Origin: Acinetobacter sp. ANC 3903
GTDB taxonomy: Bacteria; Pseudomonadota; Gammaproteobacteria; Pseudomonadales; Moraxellaceae
Assembly (NCBI RefSeq): GCF_002135315.1
Contig: NZ_NEGA01000005.1
Span: forward strand, 62,001 to 126,000
Length of the DNA: 64,000 nucleotides
Direction: 5' to 3'
Each line of letters begins with the position of its first letter. Position 1 is the stretch's first letter. This document shows positions 26,431 to 33,617 of this stretch, one piece after another. A model generated the notes under the pieces. That model made no database searches. It was not told the origin of the DNA and saw only the letters and a program-made list of their open reading frames with translations. Made by a program: the position numbers and the translations under genes.

Positions 26431-27997
26431 AACCCAATACCTCCAAGTTCTTACGAATGACCGCATCTAGCTTTTCGGACGCTTGCATCTGTGCATACAG
26501 CGTTTGGCTGAGTTCTAGCATTTTTGTCTCAAACGCTATGCCATCATCTTCTATTTCAGCGGCACCGACATAACGTCCAGGGGTGAGTACATAGTCATTG
26601 TATTTGATCTCATCAAGGGTCGCAGATTTACAGTAGCCTGCTTTATCTGCGTAGGCTTCATAACCGCCTGCATCCGCTTCACCACGCCATGCATGATAAG
26701 TCTTGGCAATCGCCTCAATGTCTTCAGTAGAAAATTCTTTATGGGTACGGTCAATCATACTGCCGATAGCACGGGCATCAATAAACAAGGTTTCGCCTTG
26801 ACGGTCTCGAAGTCCACGCGCTTGACTATTGGCTGATTTGGCTTGTTTATCTTTACTGATGAACCATAAACATACTGGAATTGGGGTGGTGTAAAACAAC
26901 TGCCCCGGTAGCGCAATCATGCAATCAACCAAATCATTTTCTATAATCTGCTGACGTATTTCACCCTCGCCACTGGTAGTAGTAGACATCGAACCATTTG
27001 CCAGTACAAACCCAGCTGTGCCATGCTCAGAGAGCTTGGATATCATGTGCAATATCCATGCATAGTTGGCATTCCCTGTAGGCGGTGTCAGGTAACCTGC
27101 CCAACGTGGGTCATCGACCAACTCATCAGACGCACGCCAATCTTTTTGGTTAAAGGGTGGGTTTGCCATGATGAAATCAGCTTTAAGTGTTTCGTGCTGA
27201 TCCTTGAAAAAGGTATCGGCAGCAACGTCACCCAAGTTGCTAGAAATACCACGAATGGCAAGGTTCATTTTGGCAAGTTTGTAGGTCGTGCTGGTGTATT
27301 CTTGCCCATAAATAGACACATCTTTGGTATTGCCGTGGTGACTTTTAATAAACTTGATGGACTGCACAAACATACCACCCGAGCCACAACACGGGTCATA
27401 GATTTTACCTTGATACGGCTCCAGCATTTCTGCAATAAGATTAACCACTGATTTAGGCGTATAGAATTCACCACCACCTTTACCTTCAGTCGCAGCAAAT
27501 TTACCCAAGAAGTATTCATATACACGACCCACGGTGTCTTCTTCTGGGTTTTCTAGTGTGTCGATGTTATTGATTACATCAATCAATGCTGAAAGTTTAC
27601 TTGTGGTTAAACCAAGACGAGAAAAGTAGTTATCAGGTAATGCACCCTTCAGAGATTGGTTCGTCTTTTCAATAGTACTTAAAGCTGTGTCAATTTTAAG
27701 CGCAATATCTTCTTGCTTTGCATTTTGTTGAATGAAGCTCCAACGACTATCAACTGGCAAGTAGAACACATTATCTTTTGTGTAAGCTTGCACCATGTCG
27801 ATGTGCTTTTCATGGCCTGTATCAATGAGTTTCTGTTTTTGTTTTTCGAAAGTATCGCTGATGAATTTTAAGAAAATCAGGCTTAAAACAATATGCTTGT
27901 ACTCGGATGATTCAACACTGCCACGCAATTTATTAGCTGCATCCCAAAGTGCTTCTTCAAATGATTTATCATTCTTTTTTTCAGGTGTTTTAGCCAT
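26420..27997 (-). CDS. hsdM: Type I restriction-modification methyltransferase subunit M
   Basis: N6-adenine methyltransferase subunit, 525 residues from MAKTPEKKND (27997); a TTG three codons upstream is the alternative. An N-terminal helical domain is followed by GGGEFYTPKSVV (175-186), the SAM-binding motif DPCCGSGGMF (201-210) and the catalytic NPPF (279-282). It is first in the operon and overlaps hsdS. It modifies host DNA to protect it from HsdR. Everything needed for activity is present. Confidence 0.93.
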   Translation of the reverse strand: MAKTPEKKNDKSFEEALWDAANKLRGSVESSEYKHIVLSLIFLKFISDTFEKQKQKLIDTGHEKHIDMVQAYTKDNVFYLPVDSRWSFIQQNAKQEDIALKIDTALSTIEKTNQSLKGALPDNYFSRLGLTTSKLSALIDVINNIDTLENPEEDTVGRVYEYFLGKFAATEGKGGGEFYTPKSVVNLIAEMLEPYQGKIYDPCCGSGGMFVQSIKFIKSHHGNTKDVSIYGQEYTSTTYKLAKMNLAIRGISSNLGDVAADTFFKDQHETLKADFIMANPPFNQKDWRASDELVDDPRWAGYLTPPTGNANYAWILHMISKLSEHGTAGFVLANGSMSTTTSGEGEIRQQIIENDLVDCMIALPGQLFYTTPIPVCLWFISKDKQAKSANSQARGLRDRQGETLFIDARAIGSMIDRTHKEFSTEDIEAIAKTYHAWRGEADAGGYEAYADKAGYCKSATLDEIKYNDYVLTPGRYVGAAEIEDDGIAFETKMLELSQTLYAQMQASEKLDAVIRKNLEVLGYGE

Positions 27998-28369
27998 AAC
28001 TTTCAATTCTCAACTATTCATTCGTTAATTGGGGGCAAAGAGTAAATCATTTGCTATGTGAAGGTGAAACATGTGTTTTTCCAACCATAGCCATTTTGAA
28101 TATTCTATTTAATGCTTAACGCTTATGCTTCAAATAACAATATATTTCTTTCACTTTTATACCCCTAATACGATACTGGATACATATCCTATAATGCTAC
28201 ATGATTGTTCTTCGTAAAACATTCCGAGCTTAAAAAAAATTATTCAAAATAACAACATATTTAAACTATTGAGTATAAGGATAATTTTTTCCTTCAACTT
28301 ACTCAGAAGGAAACATTTGGTGAAGCCCTATTTCTCATCAAAAAAATAAGGGAGCCGAAGCTCCCAGTT
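27998..28369. other. Gene-free boundary between the RM operon and the ssrA island
   Basis: No gene is seen. The right part carries the terminator of the AlpA-like gene, and the left part the hsdM promoter area. It is AT-rich. The left end of the integrated island may lie here, but I could not find a copy of the tmRNA 3' end in it. Confidence 0.5.
28338..28365 (-). terminator. Terminator of the AlpA-like gene
   Basis: On the minus strand GGGAGC, a UUCG tetraloop and GCTCCC are followed by TTATTTTTTT. This is a textbook intrinsic terminator five bases beyond the gene. Confidence 0.85.
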
Positions 28370-28600
28370 TTATGCACGATTTGCCAGCTTACTTTCAATC
28401 CATTGATTAATTTCCCAAGCCGACCAACCAATACGGTTTTGTGTGATTTTGACTTTCTTTGGAAATGTTGGATCATAGTAAGGTGAATCCTCATCCATCA
28501 TTTCATAGATAGTTGAACGTCCAACTCCTGTAAATAACGCAACTTGTTTAATATTGATGAGCTGGTTCATTTGGAATGGTTGACCAACAAATGTATTCAT
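28370..28600 (-). CDS. AlpA-family phage transcriptional regulator / excisionase-like
   Basis: A 76-residue protein with the AlpA/MerR-like winged HTH: NIKQVALFTGVGRSTIYEMMDEDSPYYDPTFPKKVKITQNRIGWSAWEINQWIESKL. AlpA proteins control the integrase of P4-like elements or act as excisionases. An ATG ten codons downstream (MNQLINIK) is an alternative start. It is the outermost gene of the island at the end opposite the integrase, with its own terminator, and is the likely switch gene of the element. Confidence 0.8.
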   Translation of the reverse strand: MNTFVGQPFQMNQLINIKQVALFTGVGRSTIYEMMDEDSPYYDPTFPKKVKITQNRIGWSAWEINQWIESKLANRA

Positions 28601-28696
28601 GACTGATTCTCCTTAGATTGTTTAAGCGAGCTGTCTACTGCTCAAACAAATAGGACCGTCTGTAAAAAACTAATTTGAATGCCTCATCAAATCGAT

Positions 28697-29596
28697 CTAA
28701 TTCACAGCTCTCACACTCTGCTTCAATCCTTGTTGAATATCCTGAACAAACCCTTCAGTTGAAACCTCTCGCTCCACTGCCAGGCTCTGCTCTTGTTCAG
28801 GAAAGTACTCCTCTACAATATCCATCCCTTCCTCACCCTGTATTTCAAACCTGGCATTAGCAAAACCCTGCCGTGCCATAAAGTCCACAGCCTCCTGATA
28901 GAATCCTGCAGCCTTGCTCTGTTCATCAATCTGCCTAGCAGACACAATTGCATCATTCAGACTCACCCCTTCACGCAAAGTCAGATCCACGTAGTACACA
29001 GGTTGGCGATAGCTCTGTGTGGTGCTTTTCCCTCTTAAGGTCAATTGCAATGGCAAGCAAGACAGTAAGCCTCCTGAAGCGGCATGGTAATAACTCAGCC
29101 GTGCGGCTAATGTCCGAATACTGTTAAAGCCGGTGGTTCTGAAAACAAAGGTTCCAAACTCATCCGAGTCATCCAAATTCACATGCAAGCGACCATAGGG
29201 CTTACAGTTCCCTCCTTGAGCCAGTGGACACAAATCTGGTGATGGACAGGGATGCTGTTCTACTCCTTGATTGGTTAAACGTTGGCAGGTTTCTCCATTC
29301 CCTACACAGATGGGACGACCTGTTTGTCGGTCAAACAAGCTGTACTCCACCCGTAGATTTAAGTCAGGATCATTAAAAATCATGCGCACAGGAATAGTTC
29401 TCAGTTTCTGCCCTGTAGCCTGACTGCGTAGCTGTTCATCGAGTGGATGTTTCACCCAGCCCTCTTTGCTTTGGATCTGGGAAGTAATGGTGAACTGGTC
29501 ATCCTTTTCAGGCAAACGCTTGCCGTTCTTTTCTACCACTCGGCCAATACTGATACGTCCCAATGCCGGTGGCGTAATCGCTAAACCTTTAATCAT
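28697..29596 (-). CDS. Cys-rich putative recombination directionality factor-like island protein
   Basis: A 299-residue protein of a type that I have seen next to YqaJ and DUF932 genes in integrated islands, often labelled hydrolase or metal-binding protein and resembling phage Gp3-like directionality factors. A Cys cluster at 97, 104, 117, 123 and 131 (CVGNGETC ... CPSPDLC ... GGNC) probably binds zinc. A conserved segment FVFRTTGFNSIRTLAARLSYY follows. The Gp3-like assignment is from memory of the Cys pattern and context, not proven. It may assist recombination or ssDNA handling together with the YqaJ exonuclease. Confidence 0.62.
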   Translation of the reverse strand: MIKGLAITPPALGRISIGRVVEKNGKRLPEKDDQFTITSQIQSKEGWVKHPLDEQLRSQATGQKLRTIPVRMIFNDPDLNLRVEYSLFDRQTGRPICVGNGETCQRLTNQGVEQHPCPSPDLCPLAQGGNCKPYGRLHVNLDDSDEFGTFVFRTTGFNSIRTLAARLSYYHAASGGLLSCLPLQLTLRGKSTTQSYRQPVYYVDLTLREGVSLNDAIVSARQIDEQSKAAGFYQEAVDFMARQGFANARFEIQGEEGMDIVEEYFPEQEQSLAVEREVSTEGFVQDIQQGLKQSVRAVN

Positions 29597-29683
29597 CCTA
29601 TTTTCCTCAATTTGATTTTTTACAGATCATCCACCTTTATGTAGATCTCTTGATTCAATAAATATGTATATAGCTCGCTACAA

Positions 29684-29740
29684 AAGCCGCGACCGTATTG
29701 CCCTCTATTCCTAGCGAATGGAGGGCGGGGAGCGGTTTTT
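29684..29740. repeat. GC-rich hairpin between the YqaJ and Cys-rich protein genes
   Basis: A nested stem sits in an AT-rich gap. The inner arms are GCCCTCTATTC (29700-29710) and GAATGGAGGGC (29716-29726), pairing 11 bp with one G-U. Outer AAAGCCGC (29684-29691) pairs with GCGGTTTTT (29732-29740). It can act as a terminator in both directions. Its GC content and position beside a rolling-circle-type protein gene also suit a replication or transfer origin. Only the fold is seen; the function is inferred. Confidence 0.5.
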
Positions 29741-29772
29741 GCGCTTCGGTGATTGAATGGACTGAAACAGGC

Positions 29773-30837
29773 TTAGTCGGTATAAATGTTGAAGCGACGG
29801 CTGCCCGGCTTATACAGTGGATACTGTTCAATTAAGTCAGGCTGATGCTGAAGTAATGACTTGGTATCCAGGCTGACTGCATCTTTTGACTTTTTCCAGA
29901 CCACTGAGCCACCTATAAAGGTGGCTCGTTCGGCATCTTTCATCAGCATCTGGATTTGATGTTTCAGCTGGTCAAAACGTTCCTGCTTATGCTGAATCTC
30001 TTCCTTCATTTTGATGAGCTTGTCGAACATCAAATTGGCATTTTCATTGTGCGAGAGATCTTCGACAGTCAGCGGGGTATGTGCTGGATACATTTGCAGG
30101 ATGGCTTTGGCTGCGGATTCACTGGCATCCACAGATGGTGGTATATCATTTTCAACACACTCCCAGAAGTAACGCTCTGCTTTAACGATATGTTCAATCA
30201 CCGATTCAGAACGGGTGACTTTAAATATCTTGGTTTCATGACCACAGAGCAATACACAGACATGCGCTGCCTGTTTGCCGGTTACGGCCAGTTGGTGCTG
30301 TACCTGACACAGTACGTATAAAGGCACACCATCACGCCAAAGTTTTACCCCATGTTCCCCTGCGGTTTTGCATTCAAGGATCTGGACTTCATCACTCCCC
30401 ACCACAGCATAATCCAGGTTGGCCAGCATAAAGGACTTATCCGGATCGGGATGCTGTAATACGGCATTAACCCGACGGACTTTATTATTGGTATGCAGGC
30501 TGTAGTACTCGGCCACAAGCGGTTCAAGCTGTTTACCCCAATATAAAGGTGCAACGCCGTTACTCTCATCTTCAAGATTCTGCTGCACACGTCCGGTCTT
30601 AATCAACCAGAGTTCCAGCATGGACATATAGGGATTGAGTCCGCAGGCGGTTGCGGCATCGCTGCTGCCAATGCCCTGTTTACGGACTTCTAACCATTCC
30701 TGGTAATCCATATTTTTAGTATTGGCTAAACGCCTGGCTGTCGCTGTTCTTTTAGCCACCGTGTTCGATTCATGCATCTCATTCGGAATTGGGAGATGAG
30801 GGAGTTGATTGGTATTCACCAGTGCAATCTGATTCAT
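29773..30837 (-). CDS. YqaJ-family viral recombinase / exonuclease
   Basis: A 354-residue lambda-exonuclease-like nuclease of the YqaJ family, used with annealing proteins in phage recombination. The N-terminal signature WLEVRKQGIGSSDAATACGLNPY is at 48-70. Catalytic residues of the PD-(D/E)xK core are Asp142 (LDYAVVGS) and Glu155-x-Lys157 (ILECKTAG). I start it at MNQIALVNTN (30837), preceded by AAGGATAAG; the frame extends upstream through a terminator hairpin and is unlikely there. The C-terminus is a coiled-coil-like segment (MKEEIQHKQERFDQLKHQIQML). Confidence 0.85.
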   Translation of the reverse strand: MNQIALVNTNQLPHLPIPNEMHESNTVAKRTATARRLANTKNMDYQEWLEVRKQGIGSSDAATACGLNPYMSMLELWLIKTGRVQQNLEDESNGVAPLYWGKQLEPLVAEYYSLHTNNKVRRVNAVLQHPDPDKSFMLANLDYAVVGSDEVQILECKTAGEHGVKLWRDGVPLYVLCQVQHQLAVTGKQAAHVCVLLCGHETKIFKVTRSESVIEHIVKAERYFWECVENDIPPSVDASESAAKAILQMYPAHTPLTVEDLSHNENANLMFDKLIKMKEEIQHKQERFDQLKHQIQMLMKDAERATFIGGSVVWKKSKDAVSLDTKSLLQHQPDLIEQYPLYKPGSRRFNIYTD

Positions 30838-30882
30838 GGTCTTATCCTTATAAATGGTTGAGGCTGTAAAAATTTGCGGCAT

Positions 30883-30909
30883 AAAAAAAGCCACATCCGA
30901 AGATGTGGC
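30883..30909 (-). terminator. Terminator between the DUF932 and YqaJ genes
   Basis: On the minus strand GCCACAT, a short loop and ATGTGGC are followed by a U-run (complement of 30883-30889). It separates the DUF932 transcript from YqaJ. Confidence 0.75.
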
Positions 30910-30995
30910 AAAGGGGGTTCATTAACTGGATATTGCTGAAGGGCCATGTGACTGAGTACTTGCAGCAATTTTAATTACATTCGATTAAATCAAAC

Positions 30996-32033
30996 TTAAA
31001 CTGCCAGTTTGAGGACCTGTTCCAGGCCACGCTGTTTTAAAGCAGCCCCAGCACCGAACCAGGCAGAATCGAGTCGGTGATCGGTACTCATGGCACGACG
31101 TTCATGATCGACAAACTCCGTGATCGAGCACAGCAGACCATACGCCGTATCTTTGGCTGAGCTGAGTTCTGCACCCCGGCCCTGACCATTGAACATATCC
31201 ATGACCTTATTCATGGCCCGGGCATTCGGCTCAGTCTTATTGACTGGTGGACTGGCCTGATTCGCCACATTGCGGTAGAACTGGATGATGTTCTCCTCCT
31301 GATCTGCAATGCTTAGGCTAGTGTTGTTAAACACCGCATCAAAATAAGCAACGGCTTCTCCCTGAGTAACTTTACGCTGGCTCAGCTGTTTCATTTCATA
31401 CATGTGTTCCTCCCAGGCACGGACTGAAATACCCAGCTGTTGCTTGACTTTATCTGCATCAAACTTGGTACTGTGTGGGACTTTGACCACCCCGGCACTG
31501 CTGCTTTGTCCACGTAGAGCAATGGCTAAGGTGTTGTTACACACTACTCGAATGGAAGTAAATTGTGCTGTAGTGGCCAGTGTGCCATCGCAGGCAGTTG
31601 CCAGCAGAATATAGCCATTACTGACATCCTTGCCCTTGAGTGCTGTGCTTTGTCCGGTACGTGCCAAGGCCCAGAACTTCTTACCGCCTTTCAGCACCCC
31701 TGCGGTTTCCAGTTCAAAGCCGGATTGCTCTGTCAGATCCCGGTAGAACTCCAGAATCTCTTTGGGCTGAACTTCCTGATAACGCTGACTGACCACAGAC
31801 AAGGGTGCATGGGTATCTGAACGATACAGTACCCGCTGTTCTTCATACGGCATGATGATGCTCTGCCCGCGTTCATTCTGTGCCAGGTAGCTGACATCGG
31901 AGGATTCAATCCGCCAGTCCATACCTGCCTGTTTTGCCCAGACTTCAATCGGCTGATTTTGTGTCAGGTGATTACCCAAGCCATGCCAAGGGGTATCACC
32001 CATATAAGCCATTTGTTCGACTTGATGCGCCAT
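30996..32033 (-). CDS. DUF932 domain protein
   Basis: A 345-residue DUF932 protein, the family found beside phage-type recombination genes in islands and plasmids. It begins MAHQVEQMAYMGDTPWHGLGNHLT, the usual family opening, with further conserved stretches YQEVQPKEILEFYRDL, VCNNTLAIAL and ITEFVDHERRAMSTDHRLDSAWFGAGAALKQRGL. The biochemical role of DUF932 is not known to me; it is often associated with DNA processing. It is followed by a terminator and a YqaJ nuclease. Confidence 0.82.
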   Translation of the reverse strand: MAHQVEQMAYMGDTPWHGLGNHLTQNQPIEVWAKQAGMDWRIESSDVSYLAQNERGQSIIMPYEEQRVLYRSDTHAPLSVVSQRYQEVQPKEILEFYRDLTEQSGFELETAGVLKGGKKFWALARTGQSTALKGKDVSNGYILLATACDGTLATTAQFTSIRVVCNNTLAIALRGQSSSAGVVKVPHSTKFDADKVKQQLGISVRAWEEHMYEMKQLSQRKVTQGEAVAYFDAVFNNTSLSIADQEENIIQFYRNVANQASPPVNKTEPNARAMNKVMDMFNGQGRGAELSSAKDTAYGLLCSITEFVDHERRAMSTDHRLDSAWFGAGAALKQRGLEQVLKLAV

Positions 32034-32053
32034 ATCCGTTCTCCTGAGCTGGG

Positions 32054-32326
32054 TTAATCAAAATTGCGTTGGCATTGATGACAGTGGAAGTAACGGACGG
32101 GGGCTGCTACTGGCCGAGATGGCTGAATAAAGCTATCAATCAATCCACCGACCACAGCACCAGCAATCCCACCCATCCACGGAGAGATCGGCATCGGCAA
32201 ACTTTTAGAAATGCTGGCACCAATACCGGCACAGGTCATGGAAGACAGGCTCCCCTGATTAGCTGACTGCTGATCAATCACACGGCTGACGTTTTCGGAA
32301 TAACAGTAGGGACATGTAATATTCAT
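32054..32326 (-). CDS. Small zinc-ribbon protein with a glycine-rich membrane segment
   Basis: A 90-residue protein with a CxxC pair at each end (NITCPYCYSENV and HCHQCQRNFD), forming a zinc ribbon interrupted by a hydrophobic Gly-rich middle (WMGGIAGAVVGGLIDSF). The start at 32326 is preceded by AGAGG. It is 20 nt upstream of the DUF932 gene. It looks like a membrane-anchored zinc finger. Island neighbours suggest a regulatory or DNA-handling role, but nothing specific can be claimed. Confidence 0.65.
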   Translation of the reverse strand: MNITCPYCYSENVSRVIDQQSANQGSLSSMTCAGIGASISKSLPMPISPWMGGIAGAVVGGLIDSFIQPSRPVAAPVRYFHCHQCQRNFD

Positions 32327-32344
32327 AAGATATACCTCTAAAAT

Positions 32345-32374
32345 GAAAAAAGGCTTACCGTCTGATAAGCCTTT
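32345..32374 (-). terminator. Terminator of the Gp2-like gene
   Basis: On the minus strand AAAGGCTTA and TAAGCCTTT pair and are followed by TTTTCATTTT. It lies 18 nt beyond the stop at 32393. Confidence 0.75.
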
Positions 32375-32392
32375 GAATGTAGGAATAAACAC

Positions 32393-33310
32393 TCATTGTT
32401 CATGTAGATGATGTGTATCTATGATTTTTTGGGATCGACGATTCTTACGCTTACGCTGATCTTTCTTTAATTGCCCCTTGCTAAACTGTCGCATACCCAA
32501 TAAGGGTCCTCGGATATATTGATCATCCTTTTCAGGATCAGCTAAGTAAGCGAGCATCTTTTGGGCCTTACTTCTTTTAGCTAGATCGGACCTTTCCAGC
32601 AAACCAAGCCCCCACTGATCTTTCTGCTGATGATACTGCCTGTAATCAGACTGGTTACAATTGAAAAACAGACCATCATCTCCCGTAACTTTTTCCTTCC
32701 AGATCTCACCTATACGCATTCCTAGATAACTATCACCATATCGCAATGAGCCGTTATAGATCACTAAGAGATGACAGTGATACCCCTTATTCGTTCCTCC
32801 TTGTTCCAGTCGATAGGCATACCCTACCTGATCTTTAAAAATCGTATCCTTGTCTTGAACCCGCTTAATCATTCTTTTGATATCTTGAGCAAAGCGTTCA
32901 ATACTTGGGTCACGCCCAGTTCGATAAAATAAATCCACTCGTACAAGCAATAATTTGCAATGGTCGTCAACCAGCCCATCAAAGTACTTAAACAAACTTT
33001 TTCTATTCTTCTTATTATTTTCACAGAGTTCATTAATGAACTCTTCATGACGCTCTCTAAGTTCGGCCTGAAACCTTTGGAATGCAGCACGACGATAGAA
33101 TATTTCTTTATCGCTACATTTAATTCGTTTAGGTAGCAAATCAAAGTAAGCCTGAATCAAAGGGCTATACATTCTGTTTGAGGCAGAAATTAATTCGGCA
33201 TCTTTGCTTAATCCATCCAAATCCCATTCGAGGTCTTGCCAATGATAAGTTTTCTTAATCACTTTCTTCATCAGGTTTTCAATTGCCAGTAAAGTTTGTG
33301 CTTCATTCAT
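32393..33310 (-). CDS. Inovirus Gp2-like / YfjJ-type replication initiator with HUH motif
   Basis: A 305-residue protein of the inovirus Gp2/YagK-YfjJ type. The HUH motif is visible as His178-Cys-His180 in NKGYHCHLLVIYNGS, the metal site of rolling-circle Rep and relaxase proteins. The conserved tail motif KMLAYLADPEKDDQYIRG follows. The very basic C-terminus (KGQLKKDQRKRKNRRSQK) suits DNA binding. The nicking Tyr candidates lie in SDYRQYHQQ. An inverted repeat CCTATGG-N9-CCATAGG overlaps its ribosome site. It probably nicks and initiates replication of the excised island. Exact nicking activity is inferred. Confidence 0.75.
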   Translation of the reverse strand: MNEAQTLLAIENLMKKVIKKTYHWQDLEWDLDGLSKDAELISASNRMYSPLIQAYFDLLPKRIKCSDKEIFYRRAAFQRFQAELRERHEEFINELCENNKKNRKSLFKYFDGLVDDHCKLLLVRVDLFYRTGRDPSIERFAQDIKRMIKRVQDKDTIFKDQVGYAYRLEQGGTNKGYHCHLLVIYNGSLRYGDSYLGMRIGEIWKEKVTGDDGLFFNCNQSDYRQYHQQKDQWGLGLLERSDLAKRSKAQKMLAYLADPEKDDQYIRGPLLGMRQFSKGQLKKDQRKRKNRRSQKIIDTHHLHEQ

Positions 33311-33319
33311 CGTTGTTGT

Positions 33320-33342
33320 CCTATGGTGGTTAATTCCATAGG
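33320..33342. promoter_or_regulatory. Inverted repeat over the ribosome site of the Gp2-like gene
   Basis: CCTATGG (33320-33326) and CCATAGG (33336-33342) are exact complements 9 nt apart, ending ten bases before the start at 33310. It could be an operator or an RNA stem that hides the AGGA ribosome site of the replication gene. Confidence 0.45.
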
Positions 33343-33402
33343 AGTGACTGATCTGTATTTTTTAACTTTGAAGCGGGTGGGTTATTTTTCTCTCAATAAA
33401 AC

Positions 33403-33430
33403 ACCTTCATCATTTGGGGATGATGAAGGT
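33403..33430 (-). terminator. Terminator of the 516-residue gene
   Basis: Arms ACCTTCATCAT (33403-33413) and ATGATGAAGGT (33420-33430) are perfect. On the minus strand GTTTTATT follows. Confidence 0.6.
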
Positions 33431-33617
33431 TATTAAGTTATTTAAGTATTTAATAATATTAAATATATATCCTAGCTATTCTCAGACTGAGTAAGCTAGC
33501 AAGTAAGTGACAGAAATGAAAATCTCTACTTCTATAGCAAAGAAGGAAAATCTTACGAGTCCCCCCCTTTTTTATAGAGAAAAGTTAAGCGTAAGTTGAG
33601 TACAAAAATTAATGCTA

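Larger units (their letters stand above)
33311..33617. other. Gap between the 516-residue gene and the Gp2-like gene
   Basis: No gene is seen. It contains the inverted repeat 33320-33342 and the terminator 33403-33430. A pyrimidine run (ccccccctttttttat) lies at 33560-33575. Confidence 0.55.

Noticed and set aside
28007..28338. Direct repeat of the tmRNA 3' end marking the island's left end
   Set aside because: I looked for the T-arm and CCA sequence and did not find it here.
29956..30321. 121-residue plus-strand frame inside the YqaJ gene
   Set aside because: It is antisense to a well-supported gene with catalytic motifs; no start signal.
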